Of a stretch of 64,000 bases of DNA, positions 1 to 11,209 are shown piece by piece (positions within the stretch are counted from its first letter, which is position 1; each line of letters starts with the position of its first letter). This DNA is from Sardina pilchardus. Taxonomy: Eukaryota > Chordata > Actinopteri > Clupeiformes > Clupeidae. The notes beneath the pieces were generated by a model. It made no database searches and was not told where the DNA came from. It saw only the letters and a list, made by a program, of their open reading frames with translations. The stretch is taken from assembly GCF_963854185.1 (NCBI RefSeq), contig NC_085003.1, positions 16,165,637 through 16,229,636 of the forward strand. Direction: 5' to 3'. Position numbers and translations under genes: made by a program.

Positions 1-446
1 TGGGTGTCATTTCACTGGTTGTTGAATTTCACCTGAATCACAAATCTTTAACCACTCAACTTTTCCCTGATTACCAATGTTGTACTAGAGTGAAAGGGCC
101 GATTCTTAAGTGGGCAAAGTCTGGTATGTCAATGAGAACGACTTTCTTGCAGATTTATACTGGGTTTCAATTTATATTGGATTTCAATGTTCGACTGCAT
201 TATTACAATTCTAGGGCTCAGTTATAGTGAAATCGGGGAAAAAGTCAAGTCAAGTATATGCCAAGAATAAGACAGTATGGTATAGCAAGAGGATCATGGC
301 TTGTCGATGAGATGAATAGTTCAAGATGGTTGTCATGAAGCGGTTGAGGTGAGAATCAGAGTGATGAGAAACATGCAGACGATCATTCTTAGAACTATTG
401 ACTAAAACTGATCATGTGAAATAGCCAGAGTGATGTCAGGCCTTAC

Positions 447-3416
447 AGTTACTAGACTGGTTGTAGTAGGTCTGCTTGATGGCCTCCTCACTGACGTCCG
501 TCCAGAAGATCAGACCCTCCGAATAGAGGAAGTCCACAGCCGCCGCATCCTCCAGGTCACTGACCACTACCGCCGACTCTGCGCGCACAGCCTCCGCGTC
601 CACCAGACGCACATCCCGACGGTTGGCAAAGAGCAGCAAGGGGGAACCTATCAGAAGGAAAAGCAATCGGTCATGTTCAGGAAGAACATCATGTTTTACA
701 CGTGTATCTTGCTTTCATTCGGACTGCAAACACTGTTATCAAAACCAGCAGAGACAAAGCATACACTTCCTATATACATACTCCCTTGCAGTTGAATCTA
801 TGATCTTTTTTCTTTTAGGCAAGATGCAACCAACAAGAGCAAGAGGATCACAATTTATTTTGTTATGTACTTGTATTGTTATTCTATGACTTCAGAGACC
901 TTCACTGACTTAAGTTGTCAGGGGGGGGAAATAAAAACTGTTGAAAAGTCACTGTTGAGTGATGTTTCCGCAGCCGAGAGGTGAATCAGGTGAATCAGGC
1001 GCACATGGATGGTAAGATCAGAGAGGAGCCGGAGCTGACACAATGACGGTGGTTCAGGAGGGCCGTGGGCTGTGCTGCTGCACTGTGGTTCACCAGCATG
1101 CCAGTTTATTAAGCACCATGTCACCATCCAGTCGTGGCTTTTCACTACAGCCGCTGGCTGCTCAGAGATAACCGGTCCACATTAGGAGCCCTGGTGCCAC
1201 ACCAACCAGGACACAGTGATGCAAACCTTTGCCACACTTTCCTGAACTCTCCAGGTCTTTCAAATAAATGTGGTTGTTTTTCCAGTCTAAGTCACTTAGG
1301 CAAGCTGTCTGTGCTGAAGCAGAATAGAACTTCTGTCAATAATCCTGCGTCTGATGACATAAATGTCAAACTGAATACTGTGTTTATCTAGAATGGAGAC
1401 AAGATGTCCCAAACATTCATAATGCAAAATTGCTTTAAAAACAATTCATAAACCAAGAGATATTCCATGTATCACTCAGTAAAGTACCACCACCAAGCAT
1501 CTGACAAAACACCAGCATAATCTATTTAACAACTCATCACGAAAAAATGCTTTTTGGAATTTCACTTAGAGTAAACACCAAAATTGAGACATTAGGCCAC
1601 TGGCTGTCCCCCATCTTTCCATGTCAGCATTTTATTTTCATTTTTCTCTCCCTAAAACTAAGTGAGAGGTGAATGAAAATAGCGAGAGTATGGGGGGGGT
1701 GGGGGGGGTATCAAACCAGCATTAACTCAAATCAATTTAATCTCCAGTGTTTTTTTTCTTTTTCACACAAATGATAAATAAAAACGACAAACAACACTGT
1801 TCATCAAGCGTGTAAGCAGATCAAGGACCCTGTGCAGTTGAAAAACTAACCATACAACAAGAGGCTAATGCATACGACTTAGTAATTAAAGAAAATATTA
1901 TGTCCTGTCCTGTATAATGATTCAAAATTAGCTTGTGTAGTTACAAAGTTGTGTCGGTCAGCAGTCAGTGACAAGCTGAGGAGAGAGATGCTGGTTTGGA
2001 GGCTTCTGTCTGCCTGTGGGGCAGGGGGCACTGGGGGTGGACGAAGGGACAGATTCTGACACCTCGTCCTCCAGAGGATGCCTAACGGTCAGAGTTAAAA
2101 GGATGAACCCCATCTCAACAGCTGCACCTCTTTATGAGATCACACAACTCCCTCTCTCTGGCTGGCCCAAGTGCAGAAACTTTCTTTCACACCAACAGCG
2201 GCAGCTTGGTCCTAAACAACCGCGACTGCCTTCTCGACACGGCCTCTGGCTCTGACAGAAGCTCCCTGCCCCCTTTGGAAGTGCTGTTCCTTCACTCTAT
2301 TCAGTGTCAATGGTGGCAAAAACACCATTGTTAAAAAAACGAATTAAAAAAAAATGCACTCAAAACATGCAAACACTTAAGAGATGCTAACATTTGAAAA
2401 CATAACATAATCAACATGGAAGGAACCAGCCAGAGCCATATAAAGAGAGAGTTGCGACAACCCGGGTACAGAAAATTCGGTTTGTGACGTGGTTCGTGTA
2501 ACTTCAAGTAGTTCAAATCACATTCAAATAGTTCCCGGAAGCGATTTTGACTGTTCGTTAGAATCATAAAATAACCGTCTTTTACTGTCTGTTAACGAGT
2601 GTTCGATCCTAACTTCCGGGAACTATTGTTGAGAAAATATGGAACATTAGCGTCAATGGAGTTGTCGCAACTCTCTCTTTATATGGCTCTGGAACCAGCT
2701 ATCAGTTTGTGCACTGCACTCAGCAGCAAACATTTCTCATGGTCCTTATTCCCCCAGTTGAGGTGCCTCTTCTAACACTCGAGTCTCACACTTGCCCAGC
2801 CACCCTCCACCTCCAAAGCCAATAGACTTGAGGCCTCTCGGCTGAAGAGCCTTGAATGTGCATACAGCAGGCCACCGAACAGCCTTGAAAGGTCCTTGAG
2901 AAAGGCCACGCATACCAAAGCAGAGCAAGACATAAAGCTCTATCAGAGCTCACCTTGATACTATTTCCTCAAAATGGTGCTCTTACCACTTATACGATTA
3001 CAAGTACCATATAGACCAAAGGCAAGAAAAAAAAACAGGTTATAGTTAGTGGAGGAGGTTTGTTTTGGTAATCAAGGTCCTTAAAAAAGGTCCATTAAAA
3101 AAAGGCTACAGAAACCTTTGACCTGAGCTTGACGGAGCGCCTGCTTTACTTCACTGGTGTTAGTTAAATCCATGTGACTTTTCAGCTCTTGCCAAACACC
3201 AGCTTTTTCAGGCCTCCCTGAAAGGAGAGTGTGGAGCACCTGGATCCACTGGGTTTGGCCTTTGTGGGGAGAGAGTGCAGACAAAGGAACAGCTGAGGAG
3301 TCTGAGCTTGTCACCAGGATTAACAATCCCTCCACAGGGAGGGGGAGAGCTAGGGGCCGAGGGATGGGGGAGAGAGAGAGAGGGAGGGAGTGTGTATCAG
3401 AGAGAGAGAGTGTATT

Positions 3417-3448
<32 letters not shown>

Positions 3449-6204
3449 GGTGTATAAGAGAGAGAGAGAGAGATGTGGTACTAAATGGCAATATGAAAAA
3501 TGCTCAGAATGACAGGCAAAAGGTCCTTTCAGCAGTCAGTCACTAACTCAAATGAGTAGTTCTCTTTCTTGTTCTGTCTTTGTCTAATTCTCTCCTTTTG
3601 TGTCATTTTGAGTTTTTGACCAATGGGTCTGTCATTCTGGGCCTTATTTGAGTTTTTCTGTGTGAGTGTGTCAAGGCGCTTGGGAGATGGTGGGGGGAGT
3701 TAAGATTCCAAAGGTGAACAGTGATAGCCTCCCAAGCCAAGGACACCTCAGTGCTGCCTGTAAAACTATTCCATCTGGAAAAAAAACCCTCTTCCATAAT
3801 GTAAACATGTGTTTTATTTTTTCCTCTGAAAGACATAAATAAACAAGCTGTTTGTGCTCCAGGCATGGTTCAGCGTTCCAGACAAATATCGCTGACTTGA
3901 CCAACACTTTCATACATAACCTGAGAAATACAGAAAACAAATCGTACCAAACGTATGAACAAAAGTGAAAGACTCATAGAGGGAACAGACAACAGAGTGA
4001 AGAACAAACTCAGGAAAAAAATAGCTAATTAAGCAAGGTGAAGGCCAAACTTCAATTTAATGACAAACAAATACGCAACTATTTTAATGGTGCCTATTAT
4101 TATTGGGAGCCAATATTTCAGGAAATGCAGGATATTGCACTAAAATAATTTCAAAATAAATTCAAACACCCATTGTCTCTCCATCTCCACCCCAAAATGT
4201 GCCCACCATTTTCAAAAAAAAAAAAAATTCTTGATATCTTTAAAGTCAAAGAAATTTCAGGGAGTGGCCCATAATGATTCTGTTACCCTTATCTTCTCAT
4301 ATAAAGGATCAATCATAGCCAAATTTGGACCAATCACCACCGCACCCCATGGACAAACACCAAAGTTTGTGAAATTCCGTATAGGGGGTGCTATAACTGC
4401 CATAGGTCCCCATCTGAAAATCCGCTTCACGTAAACATTTGAAATTGGGTGTGCTTATACTTTATCCCATTTCCTCAGTGACCTTGAACCTTTTCCACCT
4501 TCTTTCAATTCTGCTACCCCGATACAGCTATATTCTGCTTGGACTCGTGAACGGGCATTTTCATATTGCCAATATGTTGGATTTATCACAGCATGCTTGC
4601 CTTTACATATCTAGGTCTAGACTCCATACTTTATAGGCTAATGTGTGACTGGTGCACAGTGTCAACACTGCGTGTTTCAGACATGGTGTGAAGTGTGTAT
4701 TTCATTCCATCACCAACTCACAAAATTCCTTTGTGGAGTTCCAAAGAGGCATGGTGTAGAACTACATTTTTTACTTTGCTTCATGTCACATCCCTGTACT
4801 AGATATGAATTTACATAGCCTGGGGACTTGAATTGCAACATACAACCTTAAATGGATGCCTCCGAGTGACTTTTTCAAGATATAAGTAATCTTTCAACTA
4901 AACTCTCAACAAGGAAACGGTGTCCCTAATGTTTTTCATTTAGTTCTCAGTTTTCAGACAAATCATAGCATTCCAGGCATTGGCGCTTGATACATTTCCT
5001 CTCCCTGGAAGAAATTAACTTTGAATCCATGTCTTTCTCAATAAATTAGCCTCCTCACTGATCGCAAACCTATCTGAACTGGTCTATGGTAAACCTACAG
5101 AATTAAGACTGAGTATGATCCTAATTTGGGGCATTTTATTACCATAGTCTTAATTCTGTGCAAATGACAGTGATTTTGTAAACAGGCTAGTTGGGCCAAA
5201 TAGGCTAGTTTATATTCAGAAATAGAACGTGAAATGGTTTAGGTCTAGGCTGTAATCAAAAAACCCTCCATTTAATTAATGTCCAATTAACCAAAGAAAT
5301 TGCCATCCGTAGGCCTATGGAGAATCAAAGAAAGCATCACCAATGCATAAAATAATCTATATGCAAGACTAGCCTATAGTAGGCTATAGTCTATTCTGCA
5401 ATGGGAGGCATTCAATATAGGCAGCTTCACATTCACCGGGATATGCCATGTTTCATTTATTGCGAGTCTAGGCTATCACATTTTTTTCGTTCGTTTGTTT
5501 TGCATTTTACTTATGGTCTCCTGATGGCATTAGAATGAAGATTATTCACTAATCTCAGTCACATCACATAAAACTTGAGCCTTGAAGGCTATTTGGCAGA
5601 ATTCGAAAATTCATCCAAAAGAAACTTCACTCTGACACCCGACACTATGATCAATCCTAACTTGACTGCACGCGAAGGCCTGTGCTGCAGACATTCCAAA
5701 TAGATTCTTACAATTTGCTGTAGGTTAGCCTACATAACAAAACCACATATCTGACCAATTGAGTCTTAAGACTTAAATGAAAAAGTCTGAAAGTTACCAT
5801 TGCTCTCTGATTATTATAACATTTCAGTAAGTGAACTCCCGCGACAAACAGCAGGGTCCCGTCACATACACACGGGCTACTTGAAGAAAAGGGACAAAAC
5901 ACATGTAGGCTACTCTTCAAGTAAGAAAACTTAGCCGAAAGTATAACTGTAACAAACCACTTTTCAAGAGTTAACTCCAAATAACTTTAAACTATTCTAA
6001 CAGATACATCCAGTTTCCAGTGCGTTCTTCGACAACGCCACCACAGAAAGTTTGTGAAATCGTGTTAAATTGGCTTACTTATAACTTCGACCATAATCTG
6101 AACAAAAAAGTATTTCACTTACCATGGACCGCGAACCAGCTACTGTAAAGCAGTAATTTCAGCAACAAAACCTCCATTGCAAACGCGCCCAGCTTTAATT
6201 CCAT
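447..6204 (-). CDS. lrp5: LRP5-like Wnt co-receptor, first two coding exons (partial)
   Basis: Coding exon 1 is 6204 down to 6123 (82 nt, donor GTAAGT). Exon 2 is 647 down to about 447 (acceptor TTCTGATAG, donor GTAAGG). Intron 1 is about 5.5 kb and the phases match (CAT G|GT TCC). Exon 1 encodes a 28-residue hydrophobic signal peptide starting MELKLGAFAMEVLLLK; Met10 is an alternative start. Exon 2 gives the mature N-terminus SPLLLFANRRDVRLVDA and then LEDAAAVDF and WTDVSEEAIKQTYYNQ, the start of the first YWTD beta-propeller. The family are type I membrane receptors that, with Frizzled, bind Wnt and recruit Axin. Phe in LLLFANRRD, Val in RDVRLVD and the sequence WTDVSEEAIKQTY fit LRP5 better than LRP6, as I remember the human proteins. 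Everything after about residue 94 lies beyond the left edge. Exon 2 is only about 200 nt, roughly half of what I recall for mammals. Confidence 0.86.
2430..2692. mobile_element. 263-bp MITE with perfect 32-bp terminal inverted repeats
   Basis: The sequence 2430-2461 is the exact reverse complement of 2661-2692; ends read CCAGAGCCATATAAAG. Both sides are flanked by the hexamer AACCAG (2424-2429 and 2693-2698), a likely target-site duplication. A second inverted segment lies inside (AGTTCCCGGAAG near 2530 and CTTCCGGGAACT near 2612), so much of the element can fold back. There is no coding capacity. The perfect arms suggest a young non-autonomous DNA transposon. Its superfamily is not assigned. 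Confidence 0.85.
3366..3475. repeat. (GA)n microsatellite
   Basis: A purine-rich GA dinucleotide tract with GTGT interruptions, inside lrp5 intron 1. The open frames read across it on both strands are low-complexity artefacts. Confidence 0.9.
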
Positions 6205-6340
6205 AAGTCCAACTCCATTCTTCGAGTTATTTGGCCAAAAGTAAAGTTTAAATCCGAAAGGGTGGCTCAATCGACACTTTTGTTCACGCAGCTATTCTGA
6301 TAGCTGAGAGGCACAGAGGGGAATGACAGCGGAAACTGGC

Positions 6341-6348
6341 TGACGTCA
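6341..6348. promoter_or_regulatory. CRE palindrome upstream of the lrp5 start
   Basis: A perfect TGACGTCA octamer lies 137 bp upstream of the lrp5 ATG (minus-strand gene). This is the consensus site for CREB/ATF proteins, and the position suits a proximal promoter element. The motif is seen; its use is inferred. No clear TATA box was found nearby. Confidence 0.4.
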
Positions 6349-7254
6349 CCACATAGGTTTGTATGGACAGTGCTTCACCTATTGCATTCACGGTGCACGT
6401 AGTTAAGATTCGATTTGAAAGCCTAAATCCTTTAATATGTATATTAAGCTCCCCTATGAACTCAAAACAGGCTATCGTCGCTATGCATGTTATTCCCCCT
6501 CCCCAAGGTATCCACAAATAGTTTCACGTTTAAATATATTGTAGCATAGCGTTCCGGGTTTGGGCGGTACTCCAGCTCTACGTCAGTGCCCTACCAGCAG
6601 TGCACCTGTGTGTTGTGTCAGGCTGACTTGGGTAGACTGACAGCCACCTTCAGTAAAACTAAAAACCAATGCATTGTGTAGTATAGCATTACTAGTCTTG
6701 AAATTGTAGAAAGACATCTTGAAACAGCTGGAATTATTATAATGAAAATCCCTTGGTGTTCTCAATGAAAATGTCCCAGATAATTTGTTCAATCTACAGC
6801 AGTCTGTGTCATGAGTAGGCTAACCCCTACTCACAGATGGTTTAGGAGGCTTGTTTGCGACATACATGGTCTTATGCACCTACCTAACCTCTCATATCCA
6901 AGCCCAGTGAAGTGTCGCTGCCATGTAGCTGTTTGTATGGACTTGGACTAGGCTACTGGCTGTAAGGAAAGAAGTGATGCAGGGTTTCAGAGATATTTTG
7001 TCACTCACTACAAGACAAATATTGGCCTCAACCAAGTGCCATTTGTTGCACCACAAGACAAACTTTTGAGACTATAGGTCACTGCATGGTGAATTCAAAT
7101 CAAGTCCTGGATTAGGCCAAAACAAGAACATGTCAGAACTGTGTATTTTTCTGGGTCCATTATCAGCATTGTCATCCAACACTATAGTGACACATATGTT
7201 AGCCTCTGAAATCGGGGATTGGACATGGACAAAGGACATTTGTTGTCATGGCGT

Positions 7255-7367
7255 GTTTGGGCAGTGGTAGGGTAGTGCTAAGGAGTTTGGCTAGCTTGCA
7301 GTAGCCACAAGAGTTGTGGGTTCAATTTGCTTTGGATAAAGGCGTCAGCTAAATGCCTAAGTGCACA
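7255..7367 (+). mobile_element. tRNA-derived SINE relic
   Basis: Degenerate RNA polymerase III B-box-like segment (GTGGGTTCAATTTG near 7316), followed by the tail GGATAAAGGCGTCAGCTAAATG. That tail resembles the common fish SINE/LINE end 'ggataaaagcgtctgctaaatg'. A similar tail occurs alone near 62435. An old, truncated copy. Confidence 0.55.
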
Positions 7368-10300
7368 TATACAGTGTCACTGCTTTAGATGTTCCTCTTC
7401 TGACCTATCCAGTGATGCATTAGACATTAACATCAGCAACACTGCAATGTGTGCTTGTTTTCATCTCTGCATCCGACCTCTATGTCTCCTGTGTGTTGCT
7501 ATGTAAGGAAACTGACAGGACAGTCACAGGAAACTGCATTGATAGGTGACTTATTGGCGCGATACAGCAATAATAATGCTTATAATGAACAGTAAGGCTA
7601 TACCAACAGGGTGATCTACAGGCCCTTTAGACTGCAGAACCAACCAGTGATGGCTTGCTTGCTACTGAGATGCAATGCAAATGGCAGGAACAGGAAGAAC
7701 ATCCTGTGCTGCCACATGTTAATGATTAGTTTGTTGAGGGTTATAGGTCAGTTTGGCCTCGGAGGTGAGGCATACTCCATTCAGCAGGGGAATGCCGCTG
7801 AAATATGCCAACTTCAACTGCATTTGCAGAAGGGGCCACTGGGCCAAAGGCATGGACAGCTGCATAACCTGCTGAGGCAAGTGTGCATTCGGGGGTCCTG
7901 TGTATGATGCCCAACACAGCACGGTGGGTCATTTATGGGTGATAAAGACGTGACATTCTCTGTGATGCAGGTTTTAGTGGATGTCATACGTATGCACTTA
8001 TGCCTAAGCACCTGCTGGGGGCACTCATGGAATGAGTTGGCGTAGATGGATCCAAATACTCTTGTCTTGTGGAGTCAGAGGATTCCATAAGGGAAGGGCT
8101 GGACACAGCCCCCCTTAGAAGAACATCAGCCACTGTTTTCATTCATGATAGAGTATTCCTTGGTGACACCGCACACACACAGACCCATGACCTCACAGGT
8201 GAAGATGACAGTGATGACACCTGCACCGTTATGCACATCTGGGATGCGATAGCTGAAAAGTTGATTGGCGGGTATGAGTGAGGGCTGTTTATAGTTAGGG
8301 ATGGGCAGTGCTCTAGTACTGTCTAAATAGGGTACCCATGGTGCAGCTGTGTTTTGTGTGAGGTTGACTAGAGCAGATATGAAGTGACTGTTAGCAAATG
8401 CTCAAAGCACAGACATAAGCCTCATAGAAATATACCCAGTCCTGCTTGCTTTAAACATATCAATCAGCCCTTGACCTTGACGTAAGGTCTTTCTTCTTGG
8501 CCTTCAATAATGTAACCTATAACAAAAATGACATTACCAGGATGTGTCTGACACTTATGGTAATATTAATTTCATGACATACTGTAAGTAAATGGAACTC
8601 AATGAAATATCCTTTGAATATTGTGATATTTAGTTTCTTTGAATCCTAAAACTAAGAGGCTACCATCTGTATGGAAATAATAAACAGTAAAGCAGGAAAC
8701 TCATATCTGCTTCATTCTGTGATCTGTGGATCTGACCTGCACATTTAGTAGCCTACTTCAGTCATCAGTAGATTTAATCCTCAATACTGAAGACATTATT
8801 TTTGTCTATATGAAATCTTTAAGCATACCATATTTATCAATGTTGGTATATAAAATTTGTTCCCGCTGAATCTGAAATCCAAGCAACATTTTAAACTACA
8901 TCCACTGATATCCAAATATGGCAATGTGTTTGATGTGATCAACTCCTGTAAGTAAAAATAGGATATAAATGTAAACATTGTGTCTCAAAAAATATACAGT
9001 AGTACATTTTAATGTGTTACTGTTACTGGTACAGTTGTTTTTTAATCTAATTTCTAAATGTTGAAATCACATGAAAATGAATAATACAAGGAAAACTCGT
9101 GTCGTTTTTCATGAGGCATGCGGTGCTGTAAACACTGTGGATTAAGACAAAGTCCTGGCAGAAGGGGCTACTCCTCGGGTTGAATGTTAAGGTTCTCCAA
9201 CTGGCCCCAAGTTGATGTGGAAAAGTAGAAGCATATGTCCTGTTTGGTGCGTGTGAGCAAGGCAGGCAGTAATTCCCCACACAAAAAAGAAGAAAAAAAT
9301 CTGCAATGAAACCTGCCTTTACAATCACCTGTGCAATATAGCCTTCAGCGCTCCCTTTGATCCAACAGTCCACATACACAAATAATAAAAAATCTACCTT
9401 TCTGGTGGACTGCTTATTGCTTTGGAGAAACATTCCTGGGCCTCAGTGTCAGGAATACCTTCTCAGACAGTAATAAAGTCCATCTGGGACAGACTCTATC
9501 AAAACAAATGTGCAAGCGGGCATCATGTCCACTAGCTTAATGCTAAACCTTTTGCTACTTTTCACCAAAGGTTCATAACATTGATGCTAAGGTTGCTTGT
9601 GCTGGAGGATGCGATTCCCCCTCTGCAACACCTCTGCTCTCTCAGCTCACATAGACATCAAGGTCCTTTAAGCATGACGACCATATGCAAAAGAAAACAT
9701 GGGTATGGCACATGTCAATTAATATCCATGGCATATAGCAGTTATACATAATTTACCAAGGCAAACTAGTCTCATCACTCAATTTTTGGCAGCTACATTT
9801 CACTACTTTGTAACTGATCGTGTAGAAGGATAAGACCTATAAGATACAATAGTGTGTGTAGAATGAACTCATACTGGCACTTGGATCCTTCAACTGTACC
9901 TAAGCTCTCCATTTTTAATGGAATCCATGTTTGCCCATTTTGCCTTTGTTTCCTCTAAAAGCAAAAAAATCCCTGGTGAGTGTGAATGTTGTAAAGGTGT
10001 TGGATCACCTTCCCTCGTGGGTTCACTCATTATTTTCCTCTGTGCCAATTACATTTCCAGACCCTCTAACTTTCCCAAACAGACACTGCATGTGCATCGC
10101 ATATTTCCAGGGGGCAATTATTGTGCTACAGATGTGGCTTGTTTATGTATACCATCTTGTTTACACCAAAGGCTGATTGATATGCCCCTCTAATAAAACA
10201 CTTTGAATCCACAGGAAACGTGGCACATTACAGCTTATTGGTTCCAAGAGGAATAGGGGGGGCAACTGATTCATACAGCAAGACACTCACTTTCTTATTC

Positions 10301-10388
10301 ATAGTCATGGATCACAATCAAAGGAAACATCTGGAAGAGTATCTGTCTCTGTAAATGAAAACAAAATGAAATATCTGCCAATTTAGTC

Positions 10389-10394
10389 TTTATT
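10389..10394 (-). terminator. Candidate polyadenylation signal for the C11orf24-like gene
   Basis: AATAAA on the minus strand, 816 bp past the stop codon at 11210. It is the best consensus hexamer I noticed in the expected 3' UTR. The cleavage site is not proven. Confidence 0.4.
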
Positions 10395-11209
10395 ATTTTG
10401 TTGTAAAGTACATTTCATTTGCAGAAGTGCATTTAGTTAAGACTTGAAAGACTTGGCACATAACAGGCCATCACACCTGTATCTTTCCTCCTCATAAGAC
10501 TTCCAAAATGCCAGAGTTTAATCTGGAAAGCAAACTAACTTCTCTGGCTCCTGGAAACGTGGTTCATAATGGCTACACAATTCCCTTAGCTTAACAACAA
10601 TGTGCTTCAGTTCCACAGTGACTGTTTTGGCATCCAATCTCAATTCAAGGAGTGAAATGGTAAACCACAAAAATAACCTGGTGATGACCAGAATCAAAAG
10701 GCATCCATTATTAATGTACTCCTTGAGTAGTCAACTGACTAATCACACTTTGAAAAAAAAAAAAAAGACAAATAGTGCAAAACAAAATTATTTGCTGTGA
10801 AATGGAAATACTGGACCCTATAACATGACATCTCACATATTGCACTAGAGAACTTCATGAAATGACATTCGAACAAGAAAATATAAAGTCAATACTAAGG
10901 CTTTCGTCCTATGTGCCATGAGTACAAAGTGGAAGCATCCTCTGCATAGAAAAAAATGCATATCATAAAAAAATAAATGTATACATCATGTAATCACACA
11001 TTGGCCCACAATCCTGTCATACGCAGAGGCTGAAATGATTACGGTGTTATCCCACGACAGATCAGTATGCAATCTCTTCATGTATCTTGTCGAGTTAGTA
11101 CCTTAAGGACAAGTGAGTTTGTGGTTGAAGAGGTTGCAAACCTCTGGTGATTTCCCTGTTCAAATTAGACCAATTATAGCCACAATGCAGTGTAAACGGA
11201 TTTCCTACA

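Larger units (their letters stand above)
648..6122 (-). other. lrp5 intron 1, no other gene seen
   Basis: The 5.5-kb intron between lrp5 coding exons 1 and 2. It contains a palindromic MITE (2430-2692), a GA-rich simple repeat (about 3366-3475), G-rich runs (922-930, 1691-1709) and a 14-bp inverted repeat near 5096-5159. The short open frames here resemble no protein I know and have no supporting splice context. The stretch around 4230-4640 looks like an old interspersed repeat, but I cannot name it. Confidence 0.6.
6205..11209. other. lrp5 to C11orf24-like intergenic region
   Basis: About 5 kb between the 5' end of lrp5 and the 3' end of the next minus-strand gene. I see no convincing exon. 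It holds the presumed lrp5 promoter (about 6205-6600), a SINE relic (7255-7367) and the 3' UTR of the C11orf24-like gene (down to about 10389). The short open frames (for example around 7611-7907 and 8069-8281) lack homology I recognise and any splice context. Confidence 0.6.

Noticed and set aside
3081..3546. 136- and 105-codon frames rich in Ser/Leu or Arg/Glu
   Set aside because: Translations of the GA microsatellite within lrp5 intron 1.
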